In this document: in pieces, positions 1-6,656 of the stretch
How the letters are laid out: each line of letters opens with the position of its first letter
Position numbering within the stretch: the stretch's first letter is position 1
From: Myxococcales bacterium UBA5297
GTDB taxonomy: Bacteria > Myxococcota > Myxococcia > Myxococcales > UBA5297
Direction: 5' to 3'
Assembly (NCBI GenBank): GCA_002408385.1
Contig: DHSB01000159.1
Location: forward strand, 1-11,115
Length of the DNA stretch: 11,115 nt
The notes under the pieces: model-generated
Database searches by the model: none
What the model saw: the letters and a program-made list of their open reading frames with translations, nothing else
Told to the model about the DNA's origin: nothing
Program-made: the position numbers and the translations under genes

Positions 1-69
1 TCTGCCCCACCTTCCCGGCACTCAACGAGTCGAAGGTCGGCGCTTGCTCCGCCGCTTCGTCACTTTACG

Positions 70-109
70 AGTCCTCGCGGTCGACGGGCCTCGCGGACTG
101 CGCCCGTCG
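70..109 (-). other. Interlocking inverted repeats just downstream of the BMP gene
   Basis: CGACGGGC (82-89) and GCCCGTCG (102-109) form a perfect 8-bp inverted repeat with a 12-nt loop. It starts 15 nt past the BMP stop on the minus strand. A second stem pairs 70-79 with 92-99 (8 bp, 2-nt bulge), and each stem has one arm inside the loop of the other, so they compete. There is no T-run after either stem, so this is not a standard intrinsic terminator. It may be an mRNA-stabilising or attenuating structure between the BMP gene and a next gene outside the window. The rest of 1-124 shows no gene I can support. Confidence 0.3.
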
Positions 110-124
110 CCCGCGCTGCTTCGA

Positions 125-1240
125 CTACTCGGCAGGCACCTCGCCGACGACGCCCTCAACGAACTCCATCAAGCTCAGCATCTGCGCGTCGGTCATCTTC
201 GCGCCGTCGTCGACCCAGAGCGTGCCGTCCTGCTTCTTGAGCGGGCCGTCGAAGACGTCGAAGGTGCCGGCGACCAGGCCGCTGCGCTTTTCGGCGACCT
301 CGTCCTTGACCGCCTGTGGGACTTTGGTGCCCCAGGTGCCGAGATCGACGACGCCGTCGGCGAGCGAGCCCCAGTAGGCCTGGCTCTTCCAGGTGCCGTC
401 CTGGGCCGCCTTGATGCGCTGCGTGTAGTAGGGGCCCCACTTCCAGATCGGGGTCGTCAGCACGGTGTCGGGAGCGAAGGCCGCCATGTCCGAGTTGTAG
501 CCGATGGCGTAGGCGCCACGCTCCTTGGCCGCCATGACGGTCGCGGTGCTGTCCTGGTGCTGGGTGACGACGTCGACCCCCTCGTCGAGCAGCGCCTTGG
601 CCATCGCGCCCTCGACGCCCGGGTCGTACCAGGTGTTGCTCCACTTCACGTGGACGGTGGCCTCGGGATTGACGCTGCGGACCCCGACGGTAAAGGCGTT
701 GATGCCGCGGATGACCTCGGGGATGGGGAAGGCGCCGACATAGCCGATCTTGTTCGCGGTGGTCATGCGCCCGGCGACGATGCCCGAGAGGTAGCGGGCC
801 TGGTACATGCGGCCGAAGTAGGAGGACATGTTCGTCGCCGTCTTGTCTCCCGAGCAGTTCTCGAAGAGGAACTCAGGGTGCTTGGCGGCGACGTTGAAGG
901 TCGGATCGCGGTAGCCCCAGCTCGTGGTGAAGATGAGCCGGTTGCCCTCGCTCACGAGCTGCTCGATGACCGCCTCCGAGCTGGCGTCGTCGACGATGTT
1001 CTCTTTGTAGGTGATCTCGACGTCCTCGAGCGCGGCTTCTGCCTCCTTGCGGCCGAGCTCGTGCGCATAGGTCCAGCCCACGTCGCCCGGGGTCGTCAGG
1101 TAGACGAAAGCCACCTTGAGCTTTTCTGTCGGCGGGTCCTTCTTCTCCGGGTCATCCGAGCATCCGAGGGTGAGCGCGGCCGCGGTGAGCAGCGCGAGCA
1201 GAAAGACCGAGCAACGGGTTGACGAGATGGCAGCCTTCAT
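125..1240 (-). CDS. BMP-family (PnrA/Med-like) ABC transporter substrate-binding lipoprotein
   Basis: A 371-residue binding protein for an ABC importer, expected to be lipid-anchored in the periplasm. Residues 1-26 are a signal peptide ending TLG before Cys27, an acceptable but non-classical lipobox. The mature protein has the family hallmarks in order: GDVGWTYAH (52-60), SWGYRDP (107-113), FGRMYQARYLSGIVAG (142-157), KIGYVGAF (164-171), NTWYDPGVE (202-210), TQHQDS (226-231) and GYNSDM (247-252). Characterised BMP proteins mostly bind purine nucleosides, but this GWTYAH subgroup has no assigned ligand that I know of. The ATG at 1240 was chosen over an upstream in-frame ATG at 1435. It begins the signal peptide and follows a GGGGG ribosome binding site, while the longer version adds arginine-rich sequence that overlaps the preceding gene. 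It is the third gene of the operon, 29 nt after the LivJ-like gene. BMP genes are usually followed by an ATPase and two permeases, which would lie left of the window. Confidence 0.93.
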   Translation of the reverse strand: MKAAISSTRCSVFLLALLTAAALTLGCSDDPEKKDPPTEKLKVAFVYLTTPGDVGWTYAHELGRKEAEAALEDVEITYKENIVDDASSEAVIEQLVSEGNRLIFTTSWGYRDPTFNVAAKHPEFLFENCSGDKTATNMSSYFGRMYQARYLSGIVAGRMTTANKIGYVGAFPIPEVIRGINAFTVGVRSVNPEATVHVKWSNTWYDPGVEGAMAKALLDEGVDVVTQHQDSTATVMAAKERGAYAIGYNSDMAAFAPDTVLTTPIWKWGPYYTQRIKAAQDGTWKSQAYWGSLADGVVDLGTWGTKVPQAVKDEVAEKRSGLVAGTFDVFDGPLKKQDGTLWVDDGAKMTDAQMLSLMEFVEGVVGEVPAE

Positions 1241-1269
1241 GCGGATTGAGCCCCCTTTCCAAGGGTAAG

Positions 1270-2499
1270 TCAGCGTGTCTCGCGGACGATCGACCGGCCG
1301 CGTACGGTCCAGAAATCCACCCTCTCGAGCGCGACGTCGCCGCGCTCGTCGAGGTTCACCTCGCCCGAAGCGCCCTGGTAGTCGATCTCCTCGCCGGCGC
1401 GCACCAGGTCCAGACCGCGTTCGAGCTCGTTCCAACGCACCGGCTCGCCTGGAGGTCCGGAGACCGAGGGCAGGGCCGCGCGGATCTGCGCGCCGGTCGG
1501 CAGCGCGCCGGCCTCGCGGTGTGCCTTCTCGATGGCGAGGCCGAGCAGGGCCATCGCGTCGTAGTAGAAGTAGGCCGCCTGCGCCGGGAGCTCTCCCGAC
1601 CAGTCGGCGTAGGCCTGGGCGAACGCGTCGGCGCTCGACCCGCTCAGGGCGCTCACCCCGACCATCCCCTCTATCGAGCCGGCCGGCACTTCGCGCACGA
1701 AGACCTCGGTCATCAGCGTCGGGGCGAAGTAGAGCCGCCCGCGGCCGCCGAGCAGGCCCCAGTCGCGCACCAGCCGCGCGCCGGTGACCGGATCGGTCGC
1801 GAGCATCAGGGCGTCGGGCTCGAGCCCGAGCAGCGGCGAGAGCAGCTCGCGGAAGTCGTGTTCGTCCGGCTGCACCGAGACCGGCGCGGCCGTGCCCTGG
1901 GCGACGAGCGCGCCGCCGGCGGACTGGAAGGCCACCGCGGCCGAGGCGACGAAGGCGCTCCCAAAGTCGTTGGGGACGTAGAGGAAGCTGACGCGCCGCA
2001 TGCCGTCCTGGTACATGCGCTGCGAGAGCGCGGTGGCGGTCACCAGCGACGAGGGGCAGGTGCGGAAGAAGTAGCCCCCGTCGTCGAGCGTGGTGAAGCG
2101 GGGCGAGGTGACCCCGCCCGAGATCTGCACGAGCTGCTTGTCGCGGGCGAGCAGCGCCAGGGTCTCGGCGACGTCCTCTTCCTCGGGCCCCAGCACGCCG
2201 AGCAACGAGGAGTCGACGAGCGAGCGGGCGGCCCCTTTGCCGAACTTCGCGTCCGAACGCGTGTCCTTGACCATCAGCGAGAGCGGCTGGCCCGCGAGCC
2301 CGCCGGCGAGGTTGATCCTCTCGGCGGCCATGATGGCGGCCGACTCGCCGTGGCCTCCCGAGTCGGCGAGCTGGCCGGTGCGCGGCAGCAGCACCCCGAC
2401 GCTGAGCGCGGGCTCAGGGGTCGACGGGCAGCCGAGGAGCACCGCGAGCGCCAAGAAGAGGCCGCGGCGCAGGAAACGGGCGTGGTCGTTGCGCTTCAT
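1270..2499 (-). CDS. LivJ-like (type I periplasmic binding) ABC transporter substrate-binding lipoprotein
   Basis: A 409-residue binding protein of the branched-chain amino acid type (Peripla_BP_6-like fold), expected to capture a small solute in the periplasm. Residues 1-23 are a signal peptide with a good lipobox, LLG before Cys24. The first beta strand and loop read SVGVLLPRTGQLADSGG (33-49). The chain continues with GPEEEDVAE (104-112), ISGGVTSPRF (126-135) and YVPNDFGSAFV in the second domain. Family members usually have a serine-containing loop after the GP. Here it is replaced by Glu-Glu-Glu-Asp, so the ligand is probably not an ordinary amino acid (inference). The ATG at 2499 was chosen because it starts the signal peptide and follows a GAGG (2506-2509), which overlaps the TGA of the receptor gene (2508-2510) and suggests translational coupling. 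The gap to the receptor gene is 8 nt. The frame is open upstream to 2985, but only as a shadow of the receptor. Confidence 0.92.
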   Translation of the reverse strand: MKRNDHARFLRRGLFLALAVLLGCPSTPEPALSVGVLLPRTGQLADSGGHGESAAIMAAERINLAGGLAGQPLSLMVKDTRSDAKFGKGAARSLVDSSLLGVLGPEEEDVAETLALLARDKQLVQISGGVTSPRFTTLDDGGYFFRTCPSSLVTATALSQRMYQDGMRRVSFLYVPNDFGSAFVASAAVAFQSAGGALVAQGTAAPVSVQPDEHDFRELLSPLLGLEPDALMLATDPVTGARLVRDWGLLGGRGRLYFAPTLMTEVFVREVPAGSIEGMVGVSALSGSSADAFAQAYADWSGELPAQAAYFYYDAMALLGLAIEKAHREAGALPTGAQIRAALPSVSGPPGEPVRWNELERGLDLVRAGEEIDYQGASGEVNLDERGDVALERVDFWTVRGRSIVRETR

Positions 2500-2507
2500 C
2501 ACCGGCC

Positions 2508-4829
2508 TCAGATCCCCTGAGTGAGCGTCAAGAGCACCGTGCGTCCGGGCGCCGGCAAGTCGATGCCGTTGAAGCCCGGGTCCGCATAGGCGGTGCCCAG
2601 CACGTTGGCGACCCGCAGGGTGAGCCGGGTCGGCCTCTCTCCGAAGAGCCTGCGCTCGGGCATCGAGAGGGCGAGCGCGGTCAGCACGTAGGCAGGCAGC
2701 GAGTAGGCCTCGTCGCGCAGCAGCGCATTGGACTGGGAGGCCTCGCGGGCGCTGACGAAGGAGACCTCGGGCGAGAGGCGAAGCTGCCAGAATGGCAACA
2801 CGTAGTCGGCGGCCAGGTGCGCCTGCAGCAGCGGGAAGAGCGGCTGGCGCACCTCCGGGCCGCCGGTGATGACCACCGTCGTCGTCTTCTCGCTCGAGAC
2901 GACGCGGGCGACGCCGACCCCCAGCCGCACCGACAGCGCGGAGAGCGGCTTGAGGCGCACGTCCAGCTCCCCGCCGGTGTACCACTCGTCGAGCAGGTTC
3001 TGCGCCGACAGGTAGAGGCCGCGCTGCACGTAGTCGACTCGGCCCGTCACCTTGGTCAGGAAGAGGCTCGCGGACAGCTCGCCCCGGTCCCCGAGCCGCA
3101 GGCCCCCGGCGAGCTCCCCGGTCTGCGCCTTCTGGACGCCGAGCTTCTCGTTGCCCCGGACGTCGAAGGGCTGCATCGGCTCGGTGTAGAGCTGCTCGGC
3201 GCTGGGCGCCTTGAAGCTCGCCCCGTAGAGCAGCTTCAGGTTGAAGTCGCCCTCCGGCGGCGCGAAGACACCGGCCAGGCGCGGGCTCAAATGCGTGCCG
3301 TAGACGCTGTTGCGGTCGGCGCGCAGGCCGGCGGTCAGGCCGAGCGAGTCGGTGACCTGGTAGAGCGCCTGGAGGAAGGCTCCGAGGTTGTCGAACCTCT
3401 TGCGGCTGCCCTTGTTCTCCGAGGGGATGATCGTGCCGCGGGGCCGCAGGATGGCGCCGCCGTGCAACACGTCCTCGGTCAGCAGAGTGTCGAAGGACTG
3501 CAGCAGGTGGTCTTCGTGCTGGAAGTCGGCGCCCGCGGTCAGGGTGAGCGACTCGGCGGCCTTCACCCTCGCCTCGGCCGACACCTCGAACCCGTCGGTC
3601 CCCACGTCGCGCAGCGCCACCGCTCCCGGAGAGCCCAGGTCGAGCCGGTCGGCGCTCGAGGGGCTCGAGCGGAAGTAGCTTCCGGCCAGCCGCACGGCCA
3701 CCGACTCGAGCTCTCGGTCGAGCGCGAGCCGATAGGTCTGGTTGACCAGGCCGATGCGCGTGCCGTGCGTCAGCGGCGCGAAGTCCTGGAACTCGCCGGC
3801 GGCATCCAGGCTCTGGACCGAGGCGAGCAGCGAGGCCCGGCCGGAGCGGGCGGTGCCGTAGGAGGCCTTGGCGAAGAGGCTCTTGGGCCGCGCCAGATCG
3901 GTCGAGGAGGTGCGGTCGCCCTCCCAGCCGCGCGCGAGCAGCGGGCTGGTCTCGGGCATCGTCAGGCCCGAACGATCGAGGTGCATCAGGCTGCCGGCGA
4001 CGAGCACCTCGCCCTTGTCGCTGGAGGCAGCGAGCATCAGCCCGCCGCCGCCCGACAGGTGGCCGCGCACGAGGCCCCCGCGCCCGGTCATCCGGAAGCC
4101 GGAGGCCGACTCGCCCGAGCGCGTGATCACGTTGATGACCCCGAGAAAGGCGTTGGCGCCATAGAGCGCGGAGACCGGCCCGCGGATGACCTCGACCCGC
4201 TCGACGGCCTCGAGCGGGACGAGCTCCTCGCCGAAGAGGTTGCCGGTGCTCGGGCGGTAGGCGACCGCCTGCCCGTCGATCATCAGCTTGAGCAGGGAAC
4301 CGCTCGCGCGCGCGCCGCCGTTGATCCCGCGGATGCCGAAGTTGTGCGTCGTCAAATCGTAGACGTCGTAGAAGCCGGGGACCGTGCGCAGCACCTCGGC
4401 GAGGCTGGTAAAGCCGCGCGCCTGGATCTCCTCGTGCGAGATCACGGTGACCACCGCCGGCACCTGCGTCACCCGCTGCGCGGTCTTCGTCCCGGAGACG
4501 ACGAGTTGGTCGAGCTGGGCCTCGAACTCGTACATCGCCTCGACGAGGGCGAGGCTGTCGAACCCGGGAGCAAGCGGCGCTGCCGCGGCCTCGTCCGGGG
4601 GCGAAGGGGCCTTGTCGCTCGAGGCCGGCTCTTCCCGGTCAGCCATCGCCTCGCCGGCGACCGCAGGCTCGGTTTGCTGCTGGGCGTCGCCCGGGAGGGT
4701 CGCTGTCTTGCCGGTGGTCGAATCCTCGGGGGCCAGCGCGTCGGGAGAGGCAGGCCCCGCAGCGGGGGCAATGCCCGGGACCGCCAGCAGGGCGATGGCG
4801 GTCAGAAAAGGCCAAAACTTCCTCTGCAT
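2508..4829 (-). CDS. TonB-dependent outer-membrane receptor
   Basis: A 773-residue gated barrel that would import a solute across the outer membrane using TonB-ExbB-ExbD energy. Residues 1-23 are a signal peptide, with a cleavage region APAA. Residues 25 to about 104 are an acidic Pro/Ala-rich linker, followed by a TonB-box-like DQLVVSG (107-113). The plug domain (about 115-240) has the typical VPAVVTVIS, FGIRGI, MIDGQ and VERVEVIRGPVSALYGANAF (209-228), then NVITR. The rest is the beta barrel with alternating aromatic and polar strands. The C-terminus ends TLTQGI rather than in the usual aromatic residue. The ATG at 4829 was chosen over one at 4958 because it begins the signal peptide, with GGGGGG about 9 nt upstream. 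It is the first gene of the operon with the two binding proteins, so the same substrate or its breakdown products probably pass to them (inference). The substrate cannot be read from the sequence. Confidence 0.95.
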   Translation of the reverse strand: MQRKFWPFLTAIALLAVPGIAPAAGPASPDALAPEDSTTGKTATLPGDAQQQTEPAVAGEAMADREEPASSDKAPSPPDEAAAAPLAPGFDSLALVEAMYEFEAQLDQLVVSGTKTAQRVTQVPAVVTVISHEEIQARGFTSLAEVLRTVPGFYDVYDLTTHNFGIRGINGGARASGSLLKLMIDGQAVAYRPSTGNLFGEELVPLEAVERVEVIRGPVSALYGANAFLGVINVITRSGESASGFRMTGRGGLVRGHLSGGGGLMLAASSDKGEVLVAGSLMHLDRSGLTMPETSPLLARGWEGDRTSSTDLARPKSLFAKASYGTARSGRASLLASVQSLDAAGEFQDFAPLTHGTRIGLVNQTYRLALDRELESVAVRLAGSYFRSSPSSADRLDLGSPGAVALRDVGTDGFEVSAEARVKAAESLTLTAGADFQHEDHLLQSFDTLLTEDVLHGGAILRPRGTIIPSENKGSRKRFDNLGAFLQALYQVTDSLGLTAGLRADRNSVYGTHLSPRLAGVFAPPEGDFNLKLLYGASFKAPSAEQLYTEPMQPFDVRGNEKLGVQKAQTGELAGGLRLGDRGELSASLFLTKVTGRVDYVQRGLYLSAQNLLDEWYTGGELDVRLKPLSALSVRLGVGVARVVSSEKTTTVVITGGPEVRQPLFPLLQAHLAADYVLPFWQLRLSPEVSFVSAREASQSNALLRDEAYSLPAYVLTALALSMPERRLFGERPTRLTLRVANVLGTAYADPGFNGIDLPAPGRTVLLTLTQGI

Positions 4830-4868
4830 CTGCAAGAAGCCCCCCGAGCGTGGCAAACCAGGCAAAAG

Positions 4869-4882
4869 GTGATGGCCGTCAC
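4869..4882 (-). promoter_or_regulatory. GTGA-N6-TCAC dyad, candidate CRP/FNR-family operator
   Basis: The 14-bp near-palindrome GTGACGGCCATCAC (minus strand) has the core spacing of a CRP/FNR-type site. It lies 40-53 nt upstream of the receptor ATG. A poor promoter match overlaps it: TGGACA at 4910-4905, then an 18-nt spacer and CACAGT at 4886-4881. If that promoter is real, the dyad would sit over the -10/start region and act as a repressor site. No regulator gene is in the window, and such a dyad can occur by chance. Confidence 0.3.
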
Positions 4883-5224
4883 TGTGCCCGACCGTGCCCA
4901 TCCTTGTCCAGCGCGGTCTCGTTCGAGTCGGCGGGCCTGAGGCCATCTGCCCGTGCATCGAGAGAGCTCCGGAAGCCAGGAGGCCGGCCCGTCCTCGGCG
5001 TGGGCTGTAGGCCCGCCGTCAGACCGACGCCCCGACCGCGGCCGTCCGCAGGTCGACTTGCGGCGTCGGACGAAACGGTGCCAGCCGGCGCTCTGGGCGC
5101 CAAGGCGCGCAGCCAGTACCCGCCTTGCGCCGGCAGGGAATCGGGCACCAACGGTGGCCTGGCCCGCCGACGCGAAAAGGGCGCGAGACTGCCTCGTCGC
5201 GGGGAGGAGGCTTTGAGCTCGCCT

Positions 5225-5273
5225 CGAGAGGTGTCGGAAAACCACCCTCGCCCCCCCGAGTCGGCCACGTGGC
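5225..5273 (+). repeat. Structured intergenic repeat, copy A
   Basis: Hairpin CGAG-A-GGTG (5225-5233) with CACCCTCG (5243-5250): 8 bp, one bulged A, loop TCGGAAAAC. Thirteen nt later comes the perfect palindrome GCCACGTGGC (5264-5273). It shares the GAGGTGTCG core, the bulged A and the following palindrome with copies B and C. Confidence 0.45.
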
Positions 5274-5323
5274 GGGACGCGACCGCGGGTTGTCTTCGGG
5301 GCCTTTCTCGCGACGCCGAGCCC

Positions 5324-5365
5324 GGGAGAGGTGCTGAAAGGCCCTTCGAGCGACGGCCGGTCGGC
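5324..5365 (+). repeat. Structured intergenic repeat, copy B
   Basis: GAG-A-GG (5326-5331) pairs with CCTTC (5343-5347), using one G-T pair and the same bulged A. Six nt later CGGCCGGTCG (5354-5363) is self-complementary if one G-U pair is allowed. Copy B aligns with copy C over about 42 nt. On the minus strand the similarity resumes about 26 nt further on at CCCGAAGAC, where copy C has the same 9-mer after 27 nt. Confidence 0.5.
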
Positions 5366-5408
5366 ACGATAGAAGGCCGGGCTTGCGAGGCCGCAGTCGA
5401 GCACCCGA

Positions 5409-5439
5409 CCCCACCTCCCTCGTTCCTCGGGAGGCGGGG
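5409..5439. other. 11-bp GC-rich hairpin
   Basis: CCCCACCTCCC (5409-5419) and GGGAGGCGGGG (5429-5439) form an 11-bp stem with one A-C mismatch and a 9-nt loop. On the minus strand it lies about 125 nt past the GNAT stop and could end or protect that transcript. No T-run follows on either strand, so a standard intrinsic terminator is not supported. Confidence 0.35.
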
Positions 5440-5474
5440 CGCACGGGGTGAGCGGAGTGCGGGCCGAGGTCAAA

Positions 5475-5497
5475 GGGGACTGAAGCGACACCTCCCC
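5475..5497 (-). repeat. Partial inverted copy of the structured repeat
   Basis: The minus strand reads GGGGAGGTGTCG, sharing GAGGTGTCG with copies A and C but in the opposite orientation. The flanks GGGGA and TCCCC can pair (5 bp, 13-nt loop). The rest of the repeat is not recognisable, so this may be a chance match. Confidence 0.25.
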
Positions 5498-5564
5498 ACA
5501 TCGAGCCCGAACCGCTTCGGTGGCGGGCCGCCCGAGCCCGGCGCGGGCGGCATCGAGGGGTGGC

Positions 5565-6173
5565 TCAGCCTGCCCAGGGCGCGAAGTCCTCGAGCAGCAG
5601 CTCCATCCTGTGCCAAGCCTCGTCGAGGTTGCAGCACATGATGATGAGGTTGTGCTTGTTGCCGTCGAGGTCTTTGACGTGGTGCTTCAGCTCGGCCTCG
5701 ACCGTGAACCCGGCGCGCTCGCACATCTTTCGAGCGACGACCTGCGTATCCATCATGTGCGTCGAGAGCTTGTCGTAGTTGCGTACGCTCGCCTGGTCGA
5801 CCAGCTCGCGCAGGAGCAGGGTCCCCAGCGACTGGCGCTTGAGGTCTTGGGCGACGACCACGCGCGCCTCGGCGACGTGGGGCGACCAGTTGTGCCGCTC
5901 CGGCTCGAGCAGGGCGTGGCCCACCACCCGAGCGCCGCTGAAAGCGAGCAGCCGGAGCTGTCTGGGGTTGTCGAGCTGCGGCAGCCAGCTCTCGAAGGCC
6001 GTGGCATCGGTCACGTCGTAACGCAAGAAGAGCCGGTCGGCGCGCGGGAGGGCTGCAAAGAAGGCGCGCACCGCGTCGAGATCGCCTGCCTGCATCGGGC
6101 GCAGTCGCACCCTGAGCCCCCCCTTGCATTGGAGGGTCTTGGGGTAAGTGGCGTGAACTTGTGGAGTCTTCAT
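5565..6173 (-). CDS. GNAT-family N-acetyltransferase
   Basis: A 202-residue cytoplasmic enzyme expected to transfer an acetyl group from acetyl-CoA to an unidentified amine. An early strand, RVRLRPMQAGDLDAVRAFF (21-39), has the usual GNAT opening. The acetyl-CoA pyrophosphate loop is LKRQSLGTLL (111-120). It keeps Gly117 but has Ser115 where the first loop glycine normally sits. Motif B is ARKMCERAGF (147-156). The sequence around DRLFLRYDVTD (46-56) and the tail KDLDGNKHNLIIM resemble stand-alone GNATs of former Deltaproteobacteria and the GNAT domain of protein acetyltransferases such as Pat (from memory). The start at 6173 is fixed on the upstream side by an in-frame TAA 9 nt before the ATG. 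The next Met (27) would cut into the first strand. No Shine-Dalgarno sequence precedes the ATG. It stands alone, with a long gap before the receptor operon. Confidence 0.9.
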   Translation of the reverse strand: MKTPQVHATYPKTLQCKGGLRVRLRPMQAGDLDAVRAFFAALPRADRLFLRYDVTDATAFESWLPQLDNPRQLRLLAFSGARVVGHALLEPERHNWSPHVAEARVVVAQDLKRQSLGTLLLRELVDQASVRNYDKLSTHMMDTQVVARKMCERAGFTVEAELKHHVKDLDGNKHNLIIMCCNLDEAWHRMELLLEDFAPWAG

Positions 6174-6321
6174 GGGCGGAAATTAGCAGGACTCCCGAGG
6201 CTCGTCACCGGCCCACGGCTCAACCGCGGGATGGCGCTGGCGGGCCGAAGAGCCCCTGTCCTCGCGAGTCGCCACCTGTTAGCGCGCGGGTCTTCGGGCG
6301 CAAGGAGATCGAGCGGCTGCC

Positions 6322-6364
6322 TTGAAGAGGTGTCGAAAAATCCTTCGGAGCGATGACCGGTCAG
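6322..6364 (+). repeat. Structured intergenic repeat, copy C
   Basis: GAAG-A-GG (6324-6330) pairs with TCCTTC (6341-6346), with the bulged A at the same place as in copies A and B. The loop contains TGTCGAAAAA. Seven nt later is the perfect palindrome TGACCGGTCA (6354-6363). Stem bases differ from copy A while pairing is kept (CGAG/CTCG against GAAG/CTTC), which hints at conserved structure. It lies about 150 nt upstream of the GNAT start. Confidence 0.5.
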
Positions 6365-6571
6365 CCTGGGCCGGTCGAGCGGCTTGACCTCGCTCGGGTC
6401 GAAGCGGCCCACGCCGTTTGCCCGGCTCGGCGCTCCTCGACTCCAGGCGAAGCCGAAAAGCAAACCGGTGCCTCAAGGGCCTGGGGCTCGCGCTGTCGGA
6501 AGTGGGCCGCCGGGGCCCCGCGCCGCTTCGAGGGGCAGCCCCTTGATGCCGCCCGGCTCCGTGCCGCGCCG

Positions 6572-6600
6572 TTGATTGTGAAAACAATGGAAGGTTGCGC
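6572..6600 (+). promoter_or_regulatory. AT-rich dyad upstream of the response regulator
   Basis: ATTGT-GAAA-ACAAT (6575-6588) is a perfect 5-bp inverted repeat in an otherwise very GC-rich stretch, about 70 nt before the response-regulator ATG. It overlaps TTGATT (6572-6577), a possible -35 element, but no good -10 element follows. It could be an operator or part of a promoter. Confidence 0.25.
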
Positions 6601-6656
6601 TGATGCTTTCAGTGTGGTCTGGATCGGGTGGGGAGTGCGAACGAGAGGGGGGAATC

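Larger units (their letters stand above)
4830..5564. other. 735-bp intergenic region upstream of the receptor operon
   Basis: No convincing gene on either strand. The open frames here are arginine- and proline-rich, mutually overlapping, and match no family I recognise. The stretch separates two minus-strand genes, so it should hold the receptor-operon promoter (right to left) and the end of the GNAT transcript. It contains a GTGA-N6-TCAC dyad, two copies of a structured repeat, a partial inverted copy, and a strong 11-bp hairpin, each listed separately. Confidence 0.6.
6174..6656. other. 483-bp divergent intergenic region between the GNAT and response-regulator genes
   Basis: No gene supported. 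Short frames here, such as one on the minus strand from 6463, are shadows that run through the repeat. It holds repeat copy C, a perfect palindrome CGGGGCCCCG (6511-6520), a small hairpin AGGGG-CAG-CCCCT (6531-6543) and an AT-richer patch near 6571-6594. It should contain the promoters of both divergent genes. Confidence 0.55.

Noticed and set aside
1..69. Possible start of the next minus-strand gene (GTG codons near 8-21)
   Set aside because: Only a few codons remain before the window edge and there is no protein signal to judge, so no gene is called.
2817..4940. 707-codon plus-strand open frame opposite the receptor gene
   Set aside because: Composition is Arg/Ala/Gly/Leu-rich with no recognisable motif. 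It is the antisense shadow of a clear TonB receptor in GC-rich DNA. The same applies to plus-strand frames at 44-1222, 1219-2520, 7146-8198 and 8388-9590.
4960..5200. Possible cobalamin riboswitch (plus-strand GGAAGCCAGGAGG, and AGGGAA and GGTGCC motifs)
   Set aside because: The pieces are in the wrong order, the conserved core pairing is missing, and the plus strand has no gene downstream. The receptor gene is on the other strand.
4802..5491. 229-codon minus-strand open frame upstream of and overlapping the receptor start
   Set aside because: Arg/Pro-rich with no motif, interrupted in sense by repeat copies that shift frame relative to each other. Better explained as noncoding GC-rich DNA.
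6170..6463. 97-codon minus-strand frame containing FFDTSS
   Set aside because: It runs through repeat copy C. The matching stretch in copy A carries an extra base relative to copy C, so the element is not conserved as coding sequence.
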